DNA of 64,000 nt from Drosophila persimilis (GCF_003286085.1 NW_020825294.1:2604001-2668000), one strand, 5' to 3'; numbered from the stretch's first letter, positions 36,201 to 49,633 are shown. Notes: a model not told the origin generated them from the sequence alone. Made by a program: numbers and translations.

Positions 36201-39200
36201 CTCCAACTCCGATTGGAGGAGAGATGTCGTTGACAATGGCGCAGATTTTGCGTGAAGTGCTCCGAGTGCGGCAGAGACAGAGTAAAGTTTTCATGCTCAA
36301 GGCGTGAAATGAAATCGACAGTAATTTGTGTTTATCTGCATCTCTCCTCCTCGACAACTCCACTCACTCTACTCCACTCTCTGTGTATGTCTGTGAAATA
36401 ACAATTGTGACAACTTTTCCTACCCATCGCCGTCTGTTTCGAGTAGTGGCGGAGAGTATGTGGGGAAAAGTTGAACAACAGGAAATTACTTTAATTCGAA
36501 AAGTTGACTTTATCAAACTATGATATCTAAACGACTGCTGGTGTTAATGTCGGCGACAAATATTGTATCTGCGACTTGGAACCAATAAGCCAGCTCTCCA
36601 TCATATTGTCATATCGGTTGGGGTGGCGATGGAGATGGGAGGGACATCCACAGCAGTAGCAGTAGCAGCCACCCCTAAGTCACTTTGATGGCGCATAAGT
36701 AAGTGCCAATGAATTATTCATGTGCTATTTATACAAAATCGAAATGATAATCGTTCACTTTAGCATTTAAATCAGTTCATGCCCCTGCCCCTGCCACTGC
36801 CTCACTTTGTGTGTGAGCCCAAGAAGGTACTTCTTCGGTGAGAAGGAGCACACAAATTTACATATCATAGAGTGGGGCAATGGGAAATCCAAAATCGTAG
36901 AAATCAACGATTTCTTTGCCATCATAGATGCTCCCAGTACCGCTTAAGTATGTAATGTAGTCTTAAATCGGGCCATAGATATAAACATAGACAGATGTAG
37001 ATAGATGCATAGATCTGAAAGCACTGAATGCCCAATTTTCCATATCAAATAGCCCAATGCAATTTGTTGTAACGATTCCTCGCTAGAAAGCATTTTATTC
37101 CCACATCCATGAGTAGTTGTTTGAGTGGATCTCCTTACCGGTTAAGTGAAGCGATATCCATCTATAATTATGACACCAGATGTGTGCCGCCTTTCATTTC
37201 CTCGCCATTTACGGTCTCGCACCCCGCCCTAAGCCCCGTGCCCTGTGCCCCGTGCCTTCCGTTTGCCATACCAATTGACATTTATGGCTTGTGCAGGCAT
37301 GCAAATCCAGCGATAGCACGCCCCACCACACGCCAAAGGGTGGGCGAAATGCGGTTAAAGGCGTGGGGGTGGCGGGGCCGAGCGGGCCTAGAAGAAGTGT
37401 GGAGGCGGTGGGAGTGTGCGGGTGTACGGGTGTGTGGCCAACGGTGGCACTTATGCGGCAAGCCTGAAAGTGCGGAGAGGAAGAATCAAGTTCCTATCTG
37501 TATTTATTCATAACTGCAATTGCGATGCCCTCCATCGCCACATCCTTCCGAGCTCCTTCCGAGCGTGGCTCCTTTCAGTGAGCCGCACACGCATTGGCAA
37601 GCTGTCGAGCATGAATTTTTTCTGTTAAATTGTCTTGTTGAAAGAAAATCGCACACACTTAATGCCTTGACAGGAAGAAAACCCGATTTGCATGTCACTG
37701 CCACTGTCACTGGCGGGAATGGCGGCAATGGCGGCACTGACGGGACTGGCGAGAGGTGCCTGAGCAGGGTAGCAGCGCACTCGCATTGTTGAAATGCATT
37801 TCACTGACAGTTGATAAACGACATGCACTCAGTACGAGTACTTAGAGTGTCGAGCTCGCTCTGCCCTGCCCGGCGCATATGTAGAAATGGCAAACGGATG
37901 CCGGAGTGGAAGACACTCTCCGTATTATTTCAATCCGCGATGTGTCCCGAGCTCCGACCGTGAGTGATGATTGTCAGACAAACCCACTTCATCGCATCCT
38001 TTCTTCAGCTCTCAAGTCCTGCTCCGCCTCTGGCCCACAGCCCCCGTTTCTGGGCTTATCGCACACTTGTTGCCGGGCTTTGCATAATTTATGATCTTTG
38101 CTGTAATTGCTCTATTTTATGTCCTCACCCAACAAAGATTTAAGGGCCTCCGCTGTACCGCTTTGCCACTCGCCACATGGCGGTGCAGGCATCTTCTTAT
38201 CATGAGCAGGGTGGCACAGGGCCTGCCGCCTGCAAGGGCTTCAGATTCGGCTTCGGCACTTAAGCCCTTTAAAATTTATGTCAAATGCATTTGTAAAATA
38301 TGCCAAACGTACGAGCAGTAAAACCGATTTCTATGCCATTTAAACTAACAGTCCACAGTGGGTCCGAAAAGGGTTGGCAAAAAAGGTTTCCCCAAAACTT
38401 GGAGGTCTCAAAACCATCAAAATTATTATTCAGTTTAATGACAGAATGTGATATCTAAAGAGTTCATGTTCGCCTGCATATATGTAGATCTATTTTAGCC
38501 CACTGTGATACGAAGTCGATTCTGTAGGAAACAAGGGAAAAGTCCCCAACGCCTGCACGCCATTCCTGTTCGAGGAAAAACAACGATGTAGCAGCTAGCA
38601 GCGAAAAAATCTTGGCGCATTTTCGTGCAGGCGGTTGTGGGGAATATTCGTGCACGGAAAATGTAATTTCAGTGCACGTTGCTGTAGACCACCAACAGTC
38701 TTCGGTTTGTTCCTTTTGCGGCTCTCCTTGGGCTGGCTTGGCTTGGCTCTTCGACCACATATGCATATAAGTTGCAAGTGCTACAAAATGGCGACAGCGG
38801 CCACGTTCCCGGGGTTGCTTCTTGCTGGCCTCCTCTCCCCCGTTTCCAGTATGTGTTGTCTTTATCAGCATCGCCATCGTCGTTGACGCTGTGTATTTGC
38901 TCGCCCTCTCTGTGGGGGGTCTCTGTGTTTTTGCTTGGCTTTTATAGGAAATACATTTAGGACCTTTTTGCTGGTAAGAACTTGGCGAAGCCGCTCGCTT
39001 TAGCTCAGCCAGGACAGGGACAGGGACTGGGACTGGGACTGTTCCTCATCTTTTATCTTATGCAAATAGTGCAGGCCGCATGGCGCCCCCAATCGAGTGT
39101 CAGCTAAGCCCCTCCACAAAAGATAGGCAGGTGTGTGCACTGCTCGCATTTTTATCCACGAGATAGTGCACCCTGAAATTTGGTCACGAAATGGTGGAAA

Positions 39201-41340
39201 TATTTGCTGGCATTAAGTAAAGTGGGCACGAAGGAGCCAAAGACAAGACAGAGCACGGCCAAAGGAACATTTTAAAATCGAAGCATTTTTGTTTCCCTGA
39301 AACGAAGAGAGGAAAGCAGTCCACATGCTGCATATGCCACAAATCAATACGCACTTCTGTGCAAATATGTTCAGCCCCTCTGCGCACATATGCACACACA
39401 TACACATACACATCCATATGCACATATATGTACATTGTGCAAATAAAATGGCGCCAACAAGCACGCACCATATTGTATTTATGTAAATTTATTTCCGTTA
39501 CATTTCCGCCGCTCAATTGAAAATCGTCGTGTGATTTTTCCATTTTTCTTTCTTTCTGCCTCTCTTATACGAATATTTGTTCTGTCGTTGCTGTTGTTGT
39601 TGTCGGCAAAAGTAAAAAATCGGCTCGAAAAAGAAAAACATTCGAGTATATTAACAAAACAAAAACGAAAAAAAGAAAAAGGCAAAAGAAAACTGCAAAT
39701 ATGCGTTTTCGAAGGCTTGGAGGTTTTTCTTTGTGGCATGTTAAACGTGGCAAGGCAACTCAATCTGAATAACAGATTTTTATTTTTCATCTTGTTCCGA
39801 GGAATTGCATTAAGTTCGGGCACAGAAGTTATTGAATATTTTTCCATGTTCCCCTTTCGTGGCAGCCTCATATTTTTATAAAATCTTGACGCTCGAACCA
39901 AAGTTTTGTATGAATGAATGTGTACCAAAGGTAGGCCAAAGACATCACAGATGGCTCCGTAAGACTATCCAGAAAATGTAGTCAGCTGCTGTTTAAATAT
40001 CTATTGTTCTCATATGATGTGCCGTAAGAAGATTATAAATATGAGCGGTCCGTTGACAAATAATAATAATAATTATGCCGCCATGCATTTGATAATTCAA
40101 TTAAATTTATTTTCGAATAGCCTTCCTCCGGGGGTGCCTTCGAGGACGAGATAAATGTGTAAACTGGAGCCGCCAATTTAATTTCCTCTTGGCTTATTGT
40201 CCTATCTAAATTGTTTGGCTCTTTTGGCTTTTGTTACAGCTAAAAGCCAAACAATGGCCATCTATTGTTTGTTGAATAAACGCAGACGCAGACGCAGACA
40301 AAGGGCGGGACAGAGTTTTTGTCCCCATCTCAGACCCAGTCCCAGTGCCGCTGCCGGAATGCCGATGCTGGCAGACACATGTTTCAGATGAATAGGAAAT
40401 TACAAAACTCCCACTGCACACTGCACACTCCACACTGCACACTGCTCGGCTTAATGAAACGCTAAGAGAAGGCCAATGATCCAATGAATTCACTTCAAAG
40501 CTCATTATGATTGGGGTTCCCCTGTAACACTCCAGCTCCAGCATCGGCTGGACAATGGAAAATTCACATCAAAATGTTTCGTGTGACTGACGTGGCTGCT
40601 GTTGGGGCTTCTTCATGCACATGGGTTTAATTTCCTGCAGGCCACAAACTATTTGCGGCTTAATGTGTGCCGCCTGACAAACTCATTTAACATTTAGGGC
40701 CATCTACACTACAACAAACTCTGCTGCTCTGTTGCTCTGTTGCTCTGCTGCTCAGCACGGAGTTGTTGCAGTCGAGAGTATTCCTCATGTTGCACCAAAT
40801 GCTGTCTAAAAATCCAAAATGGTTACAAAACTTGAATGCCACAAAACTTTTGCCTCGACTACAGCTCAGTGCCCAAGAAGTTTGGCAAAGTGTAGTACGG
40901 GGACAGGCTGGCCGAGGCTCCGAGACCCCTAGACCCGGAGACCCAGGACCATTGGCACATTCATCATTTTCGGAGCTGTGGCACAGTCCAAAGGAAGAGG
41001 CAGCATGCGACAGCAGCTGTTGCAGCAATGCTGCCGCGGCAACTTCTTGTCACATGTCACGTCGCCTGCTCCACTGTGAAACCATGGGGCCTGAATGGGA
41101 CAAAGAATGTGAAACAGGCATGACATTTTCCTCCTCCTTCTTGCCATTTTGCTGTTTTTTGGGGCCGTTGAAAAGTTTTTGGGAGTGATGCCAAAGGTCT
41201 TTAAAGCACAATTGGGTCGCGTTGAATACTTAAAATGATTGTAATTATGGTTTAGATCGATGTACGGTGATCCAAAGTGTGATCTTCAGATAGCAGAGAT
41301 GATGTTAGGCCTAGAGGATATCATGATCTGGGACTTCATT
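30250..41340. other. Gene-free stretch, no supported gene
   Basis: The longest stretch without a recognisable gene, 11 kb. It contains microsatellite-like G/T and C/A tracts, short tandem repeats, and TATA-like motifs with no convincing coding sequence behind them (34791 and 35718, both with CAGTTT-type sequence downstream). It could be intergenic regulatory DNA or the intron of a gene whose exons lie outside the window. Confidence 0.5.
34791..34822 (+). promoter_or_regulatory. Possible TATA promoter without an assigned gene
   Basis: GGATATAAAACTATC at 34789 is followed 27 bases later by GCAGTTTGCG, a weak initiator. The first ATG downstream is closed after two codons (ATGATTTAG), so any product would need splicing or be non-coding. 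Confidence 0.25.
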
Positions 41341-41352
41341 TGAAATTATATA

Positions 41353-41358
41353 TTTATT
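41353..41358 (-). promoter_or_regulatory. Poly(A) signal of the Arg/Gly-tail gene
   Basis: TTTATT on the plus strand is AATAAA on the minus strand. It lies 76 bases past the stop codon of the 41434-41934 gene. Confidence 0.6.
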
Positions 41359-41433
41359 CTTTGGTATATCGGCATGTCATTAATGAAAAATCCAGATCGT
41401 GTCGGAGCATTTGTAGGCCTCGGAAGGAAGTCC

Positions 41434-41934
41434 TTATCCTCGGTTGCCCTTGCCGGAACGCCTCTTCACGGACTTGCGGCGGCGGGCTCCAGCACGAGAG
41501 CCACGACGACCACCGCGCCTGCGTCCACCGCGACGACCACCACGGCGTCCACCGCGACGACCACCACGGCGACCGCCGCGACGTCCACCACGACGGCGGC
41601 CGGCACGAACAACGCGCCGGGCACGGGCGTCGTCCTTGTTGGGGCGCACAATAGTGTCCTTTTCCTTGTCGGTGGTTTCCAGCTTGTTCTCAGCCTGGGC
41701 CACATCGTCTTCGCTGCGGCCTTCCAGCTGGTTACCATCCTCAGGCTGCTGCTGCTCTTCCTGCTCCTGCTCCTGTGCTGCCACCTCGGTCTCCTCCTTG
41801 CCTTCTGTCCTCTCGACCAGCTCGGAGCCGCGACGAGCGCTGAGCACCCGGCTACGCTGGGCCGCTGCCTCTGTGGTGGCCACCAGGCAGCAGAGTGCCG
41901 CGAGGGCAAAGATTAGGGCGTACTTGGCTGACAT
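41434..41934 (-). CDS. Secreted protein with acidic propeptide-like half and Arg/Gly-repeat tail
   Basis: A single-exon frame of 166 residues. Residues 1-23 are a clear signal peptide (MSAKYALIFALAALCCLVAT, then TEA). Residues 40-95 are rich in Glu, Gln and Asp (QEQEQEEQQQPEDG) and strongly acidic. Residues 104-107 (R-A-R-R) fit a furin-type cleavage site. From residue 110 to the end the protein is Arg/Gly repeat (RRGG repeated about seven times, then a Lys/Arg-rich end RRKSVKRRSGKGNRG). There are no cysteines after the signal peptide. I do not recognise the family. The layout of a signal, an acidic half, a basic cut site and a polycationic tail resembles charge-balanced precursors such as some cationic antimicrobial or nucleic-acid-binding secreted peptides; that is inference. 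The promoter at 42015 and poly(A) signal at 41358 make a compact gene. Long frames on the other strand here are shadows of the repeat. Confidence 0.85.
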   Translation of the reverse strand: MSAKYALIFALAALCCLVATTEAAAQRSRVLSARRGSELVERTEGKEETEVAAQEQEQEEQQQPEDGNQLEGRSEDDVAQAENKLETTDKEKDTIVRPNKDDARARRVVRAGRRRGGRRGGRRGGRRGGRRGGRRGGRRRGGRRGSRAGARRRKSVKRRSGKGNRG

Positions 41935-41980
41935 GCTGAGAGTCTACAAATTGTTGCTTGTGGAACTCCGGAAGTGGTTG

Positions 41981-42015
41981 TGATGCTTTCGATGAGCCGC
42001 CTGCTGGGTTTTATA
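41981..42015 (-). promoter_or_regulatory. Core promoter of the Arg/Gly-tail gene
   Basis: On the minus strand GAGTATAAAACCC has its TATA starting at 42015. About 31 bases downstream is AAGCATCACA, an initiator-like start near 41984. The 5' UTR would be about 50 bases. Confidence 0.7.
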
Positions 42016-42141
42016 CTCTCTTAATTTCTGCATTCTATGTACCATTGTCTTCGCTTTTTGAAATGAAGAACATTTCCTATGCATCTGTTCAAATGTTTGC
42101 TCATTGCAACAGCACCTTTCTCCTCATTAGCCAGCCGCTCT

Positions 42142-42177
42142 ACCCACTCCACCCACTCCACCCACTCCACCCACTCC
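42142..42177. repeat. (ACCCACTCC)4 minisatellite
   Basis: Four near-perfect tandem copies of a 9-base unit. Confidence 0.9.
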
Positions 42178-42261
42178 CCTGGCTGCTCAGCTGTGTTTGA
42201 TGTTTCAGCCCCGCATCGATGTCTCGATACTTTGATGCCATTAATTTGATCTTTTGTTTGC

Positions 42262-42325
42262 CGCTCTGGCTGTGGCTGTGGCTCTGGCTCTGGATCTGGC
42301 TCTGGACCTGGCCCTGGCTCTGCCT
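42262..42325. repeat. Degenerate (TGGCTC)n hexamer tract
   Basis: About ten imperfect 6-base units of TGGCTC/TGGCTG/TGGATC. It generates leucine/tryptophan- or serine-rich shadow frames on the two strands. Confidence 0.85.
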
Positions 42326-42339
42326 TTCAACTGCAGCAT

Positions 42340-45300
42340 ATTTTCCGTTTCCTCTCTGCTTACGCTTCATTTCCTTACAAATTGCTTGCCCTCCGGCAGT
42401 TTTGCTCCAGCTCCTGCTACAGCTCCTGCTGCTCCTCCACCTCCTCATGTTCCGGCTCCGTCCGCAAATAATTGGTTTCTCCTTCGCCTCGCCCCGTCTC
42501 AAGTCTCCGTTTTGCGCTAACCCGCTAACCCGCCAACCCGTTGGCCAGACGGGGAAAGGAAATATCATTTAAAAAGAATAAACGTAAATAATCGAATTGT
42601 GCACAAAAGCGTTTTAGTTGCGCTTTCGTTGTTTGATTTACTCGAACGTTGTCCGTGGCCCTGGCCCTGGCCCGTGGCCCACTGGCTGTGTTGGTAATTC
42701 AGCTAGGATCCCATCCGTGAAGTTTCCGGGGCAGCGCATAGAGCGACTCCGCAAAGAGCACTGACAAAAAAATAAATGAATAAGTTTTAAGTTCACTAGC
42801 GAATATTCCCACGGAATTACCTTCTTAGCATATGGACTTTATCAAAGGAAAATTCTCAGACTTAGACTATGGACGAGGCTATGGTTTATAGTTTTCAGCC
42901 AAATTTGTCTCAGTGTATTGTACGTACAGTACAATCAGCGGCTATTAAAAATTGCAGAGCAAACAGCTTGCAGCGATTTACTAGCGCGTTTAAATGAATA
43001 ACAAATTTGCGCTCTGCCAGGATTCGGCTGTGATCGCAGGAGGCTTTAAGCCAACGATTTCTGCTCTTCGCTCGGCCCATGCCCCAGTCCTGAGAATGTA
43101 TATATTTATCTTTGTATATCTTTTGGGCAACTTGCCAGCAATCAAACATATTTATTGCGCTTAAACGCTTTGCCAATAATTTCTGCTTCGGCAGATGTTG
43201 CTGGAGGAGGAGGGGGAGGAGGTGCATCACGTGCGGGTGGAAATCACGTGGCCAGCATTCGTTGAAATGATTTACAAGGGTTTATTATTTGGCCGAAAAT
43301 AGCAGCTGCGCTTCTTTAACTGAAAATCAGCTAAGCTTTAAATGAAGGCTTGGAGATTCAAGAATAAACGTTTTTAGGAATCAGGAATCAGTTGGGTTTC
43401 ATGAGTTCAAGCAGGGCAATGTTCCGGAATTTATTGGTAGACCCTCGGTTCTGATTTGCAGGGTTCCTGGATGACCGTACTTGCAAAACTAATTAAAAAG
43501 CGCTTAGTATGTGAACAAAGGATTTGCCACAGCAGTCGACAAAGGGGAGCTCGCATGACCCACTGGCTGGGATTGGACTGGACATCCTCACCTCCTCCTG
43601 CACAGATGAGCTGCATTGTCCTCATCCACCCACTATTTAGACGATTCGCCAGCAGTTTCATGGTCTAGGAAAGGCGGTCATGATGACAATTGAAAGTGGA
43701 AGGTTGCTTCCATTCCGTTCCAATTTACACAGCATACGAGGAATGCCACCTAATGCCTACTTTTCGCCCATTTGAACCAATGGGAGGGACCAGCAGCTGT
43801 GCAACAAATCAGAAGCATGATGAAGCTCTACGACCGCCTCGAATTGCTGATTGAGTGGGGAATCCTCGTCCGTCTCCCGATATTTTTGAATACTACGACT
43901 CGAAATACATGTATCGTAGCCTGATTTATATAGAGCGGCACATCGTGCGCTTGAATTTCCTCAGCCAGCCCAGACTGTCTGTTTCTGTGTCCAAATTCAG
44001 ACTGAATTTCCCTCTTCTCAGGTGATCTTCACTTCTCCACTCCACTCCACTCTCCACTATCTTAAACCTAACAACAGCGAGATCTATCTAGAGTCTAGAA
44101 GTCCTTCTTGTCTATGGCCAGGTCGAGGGATGACTGTGGCTTATTAGGTTCGGGTAATACCGAGAATTATTTGATGTGCGCCTATCTGAGGGAGGAAATA
44201 AATAAATACATGCATTTCGATTCATTCCGATATAGGATCTAAAAGAAAAGAGCAAAAGCGAGCGCAGGGTCTCAGTCCCAGTCCCAGTCCGAATTCGAAT
44301 CCCATTCCTAGATCCCAGACTAAGTCGCTTGCAACGAGGGACGACACTTGCTTCGGGCCATGCTCTGACAGTTGGCCCGGGCGGGACCTCACTCTTTGGG
44401 CCCTCGCACATTTGCTTAAGTTATTTGACTTTCACCCGGTGCCTTTCACAGGGGCCCCGAGCAGCAAAAGGGCAAACGAGGATATGGAGAGAGTGTGAGA
44501 GAAAGCAGCAGGGTTTTTTTTGTGTTGCCTTGTTGCCAAAACAATGGTTTCTGGCTGGGGCCATTGTCTTACACGGTGCTTCCAGTTTTATAAGCAGCCG
44601 GTGAGGTGCATTTGGGTGGAGGGGAGGGATGGGAGCGTGTCAGGGCTTGCATTAGAGCCTGACATGCCTGCAGGGACAATGGCAGGCAGGCAAGATGGCG
44701 AACACTCGGGTTTGTAAAGGCCATTGATGTGTGCTGGCTGTTGTCTCGACTTGATTGAGTTTTATGCACAGTTTACTCGCTCTCTCAATCTTATCCCAGT
44801 CCCTGCCTCTCCTGCCTCCCTCTGGAGTGTCGCTTAATAGCCAGCGGGCTCAGAACACGTGCCATACATCCTTAATTTCAGGTCCTTCACTCTCTCTCTC
44901 TTCCCTCATATGTTTAGCAAGTTTTAAAGCTAACAGCTCTGCAAGTCTAAGCCGAAACGTGGCATATGTGTGCTTGTGTGTGTGTGATGCTTAAACTTGG
45001 CCAAGTGCTCGCAAATGAAGTCCTGCACTGGGAACCCACTTATGCGTGTTTCTGCCTCATCATTGCTCATTGTTGTCTGCCGTTCACCTCTATTTGAATT
45101 GAGATTTATTTTATTTTATGCACAACCATTTTATCCAACAAATCTCCTTTTTTCCTATAGCCGTACTCGTCCTCTTATTGTATGTTTATTTATTTATTTA
45201 TCTGGCTTTTAGCTAAACTTCAGGTCTAGCCTTTTGTGCCAAGTTCTATTTCAATGGCCCCAGATCCGATCCAGATCCAGTCGCTCTTTCGGGCCATTCA

Positions 45301-48300
45301 TGCTCTGTCTGGCATAATTCGTTTCTCTGCATTTCCTTGGTCTTTCACTCTTGACTTGTTTGCTAGTCCTCCTGCGGGGAGGGGCTGCGGGAGTGGGCAT
45401 CCCGAGTGCAAGTCATTGCTTCCATTTGACGTCATTATAATTCCGTAGATAAACACATACCGACATTTTCGTATGCAATATCTATTTAGAAAGCATTTTT
45501 GTAGCTGCCCGGACGGCTTAAGCCTCGAAGAGTAATGCAGAATTTGATTGAAAACATGGCCCAAAAGAAATGCATATTTTATTCAGCCGAAGCCTTTTCT
45601 CCCGTCAGATAATCGATATTTGCCTCGTCCGGGCCAACTCTCTTCTTTGCCCACTTTTGCCCGCGTTGCTCTGGCTTAAGCAACACTTTCAAGTCAGCTT
45701 CAATTACATAGCCTTGACAGTCGCCTTCGCCTTCGCCTGCGCCTTCGCCACCTCGTTCTCCCACTGCCACTTCAGCAGTTGCTGCTAAAACGAATAAGTG
45801 CTTTTCTATTTGCCCTCTTCTTTTGTGCAAATTTTCAGCGCTTATGCAAAAGAAGACGTCGCCCATTATGCAAGGTAATCGAAGCGCAAAGACACTGCTT
45901 CAGCCTTAGCCTCATCCTTGGTGCCAGTTTCTGCCCTCCTCTACCTCTGGCCTCCACTGGCCCGCACTGGCCTCTCTGCTTCTGCCTGCTGTCAGTGTCG
46001 AGTCTATCGATTTGAATGTCTATTCCCATTCCCGTAGCTTGGGCCAAGGCCAGATCCCAGCTAGAGCCTGCCGCCAAGCCGTCTGTTTCCCATTTAATGC
46101 ATTCGAGAATAAAGAGCTAACCAAATTATGCACCACATTTCGCCAGTCACTCACTTGCCCCCGAAATTAGCCTACAAGAATTATGATTATGATGTGTTCA
46201 TTGTTTTTATGCTGCCCTCTTTCCGGCTGTCGTCTTTCGGCTCTCGGCAATTTTCCAAATACAACCATAAATACACTCACTTGCACGCACACCCTCGTAC
46301 GCACGTGGTTCCTTGGGAAGTACTTACAAATCGTCCTTGGCTTTTGTTCTTTGCACCCTCCCCTTGTAGGGTATATAGTACCTACCTGCTGATTGCTTGG
46401 AGATCCTCCTTGACCCACACAATCTCCGCTTATACTGAAATACAAGTATACAAATATTTAATCCATAAGCTATTTTCTAAAACATATCGATACATTTCCA
46501 AAAAAGCCCCTTCATGGAAAATGTATGCTATTATACTTTTCAGTTTCAGTAGCAGTGGATAAGTCGGATAAGTGGTATCAACTAGTCGACTTGCTTCCTG
46601 TTTATTGCCTCTGGTTGTTTTTGTCTTTTGGCGCAGGACTTTCTTTTGCTTACATTTCGGGCTGCTAATCACATGCAAATCCTTTTAAGTCGCAATGACT
46701 TTGTGACTTGAGCGCATAATAAGCTCATTTGTAATGGAAATAAGTACGCACGCACACACACACACACACGCGCAAGGACATTCAGTTGTGTGTGTGTGTG
46801 TGTCTGTTTGTATTTGTGTTTGTCATAGCTGCAGGTTATTTGGCATAACCTTTTTTCAGCGTCTCTGGCGTTGGCATTCGCCAAGAAAGAGGAAGAGAAG
46901 GGAATTCTCTGTGTGGAATTCCCTGCTTTTATTTATGTTCTCTTGTGTGTGTGAGTAATGTGCGACTGTGTGCGAGTGAGGGTGTCTGTACAGCCCTCAC
47001 CCACACATTAAAATATGAATCTAATGTTCATTTTATACGCGTAATTTACGCTGCGGGCCATTTTCGGTGGAGTGTGGGGCGGCATCATTTGTAATGCTCG
47101 GTCTATACCGGATGCGATACTGAGGAGCATATGATGCTCTCCACTGAAACACACACACATATGTACATATGTTGCGTGTGCATGTATCTGTGTGCTGTTT
47201 TGTTCCTGTTTATGTGTTGGTTGCCCTTCTAATTGCTTGCAAAATGCTTATGGGCCACAAGCTTTAATTTCAACGTAATTTAAAAGGCGGCAGCTCCTAC
47301 TACCAGCATGCCAGTAGGTCAAAGTAAATGTGAGTTAATGATGTAAGCATCAGACCAGCTACAAGCTAGAAATGGATACTATTCAATTATTTTTGGAGGA
47401 TTAAAAGTGCATATGTATGTAGCATTGTATATCGGTTTATTACATCTTTGAGGCGGAAACCCAATTAAAATACTTGCCATCAAAGCTGCAATTATCAGAA
47501 TATTAAACACATCCATTTGGCTCAACATCTTCATTTATTATATCAAATAAATCCCGAATGCCGAGCATTTCCTAGTTCTTGTGGCTACTGGAAATTTAAT
47601 TAAAATTGAATTGCCACCTCTAGCTGGTGGGTTTTGCGGTGCAGCACATTTAATGAATGTCCAAAGCAATGCCACATTATTTGTGAGAAGTATGATTTAT
47701 TTGGCATCAGCCGCATCCTTTCAGACACCCAGCATATGTGGGCTCCAATGCCAATTTGCTCTGCGCTTGAAATGGTAGCTAATTTATTAGCGAGCACTCC
47801 CCTGCCACTTCTGCCACTCCTGCTGTCCTGCCAGCAGGCAGCACCTTAAAAATGTTGTAATAAATGTCACACATGCCACTGCAGAAAGTTATGGCCACGC
47901 ATTTGTCACACGCGTTTCGAAGCGGCAAAAAAAAACTCAACAAAAAACCAAGCGAGCGAGGGAAAACCCGGGAGAACTGAGGTGGAAAAATACAAATAAA
48001 TACGATAAATAAAAGTATTTTTAATTAAAATTTCAAATGAAGAAAACGCACACTTGAATACGGAAATAAGTGCAAAAGAAACGACTGAAATATTATTCTG
48101 GAAAACAGAAACAATTTCTTTTCGCCGAAAAAAGAATCCCATCGAAGAGGAGTTACGTTAATTTAGTGGATATCAAATAAAGTTCCATCCTTGTATCAAA
48201 TAATAGAAACAAATCTTGGAAACAGGCAATCCAAAAAACCTTTGCGGCAGATAAATGTTAAAGATATTTGTAGTAATTCAAAAAAATATCCTTTGCTGTC

Positions 48301-49620
48301 TTTCTTTGAAATGCAAAATCCTTGAGTGAACTTTTCCCAATTTGGGAACGTGAGCAAATAGTTTTGTTTTCAAAAGAGAAATCAAAATGAAATGCTTCCA
48401 CTTATATAAAGAAGCATTGTTCCGCAGGAATTATTTATCTCGTTTTTGCTGGGGAATTGAAATGAGCTGCTTTTTCCTGGTGAACGGTTTGGAAGGCTGT
48501 TTGGTCGAAAATAAATAAATGGCTGGCTGGCGTTTTTCTTGGATTGCTTGGATTGTTGCAGCAGCTGTTGCACTTGAGGCACTGATTATATAGTTTTTTG
48601 TTCCACGGCACGCTTCGATCTCGGACCGTTGTCGTAAAAGTCAATCTCATTTCGACATGCCTTGACCTTTTTTTTTGCTGCCAGCTTCCCTCTGATCCTT
48701 TCACACATATGTGCCAGGGTATATACAACTTAATCGCAGCATTTTCATAAAATTTTATTGAATTTAAAAGCGAAGCCCGGCTACTTGGGCAAATATCATT
48801 TATTTTATTGTTCAATTCCGGAGCAAAGTATTCCTCTGCTACTCCTACGCGCCTGTGTGTGTCCTGTGTCCTGTGTCCTGTGCCCTGCTTTGATTTCCTG
48901 GCTGTCTGCTTGCCAGTGGCAGCTGTGCCATAAAAACTAAGGCCAGCCCAACTACGAGTATACTATATGGTCGCTTTCTTTTCAGCAAGCTGGCTGTCCG
49001 TATACGTATCCGTATCCTTCTCTGTTTGTGGCACTTTGGCCCATTCGTAATGAATGTTTATTGCACCGGACATGTACATGTTTTTGCTCTCTGTCCCGCT
49101 CTGTCCCATCTCATCTCCCCCAATCCATCCTGGTTCGGCTGCTTTTCTGTTTTTCTAGTCGTTTCTGGTCAACAAGACGGCGTAATTGCTTTTGGTTTCT
49201 CCGGCATGCACTCGCATTGTTGTCTTAACGATGCTTCACTGTAAACAGCCCGGCAATGTGACCAATTCGAAGTGCTCCAAGGACGGGAACGGAACGGAAC
49301 GGGCAGATCTCCTGTGCGATTATGTTTCTTCCTCTCTGGGAGCGCTGCAAGCTCTACCTCTAAAATACAAATTGTGTTTACCTCAATCAAAATGATTGAA
49401 GCTCTGCTCCAGCTAAAGTATATGTGGAATAGATGTATGGAATATTAAGTAAATCTTTCGTAGATCTTAGAGCAATACATACATGAGCAGTAGAGTAGCG
49501 ATCCGAGTGATAAATCAAATTTAACTGTGTGATGATTGATCTCATGATGATTGTACAGACTAGTGATGTTTCCATTTGGGGATGCTTGTTCGGGATGTGG
49601 ATGGATGGATGAATATTAAA
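42340..49620. other. Gene-free stretch, no supported gene
   Basis: No supported gene. Contents are A/T- and C/T-rich DNA, short repeats such as CTTCGC at 45723-45747 and GTCCTGT at 48858-48885, and a CA/TG cluster at 46750-46803. Frames of 100-145 codons occur but are low in complexity or hydrophobic by composition, without promoter or splice support. Confidence 0.5.
46753..46803. repeat. (CA)n and (TG)n pair
   Basis: A CA run (about 46754-46769) is followed within 20 bases by a TG run (about 46786-46803), so the two could pair as an imperfect inverted repeat. Confidence 0.75.
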
Positions 49621-49633
49621 ACTTGATGAAATT

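Noticed and set aside
41374-41983. Plus-strand open frames of about 180 codons over the Arg/Gly-tail gene
   Set aside because: They are complements of the GC-rich coding repeat. The minus-strand frame has the signal peptide, promoter and poly(A) signal.
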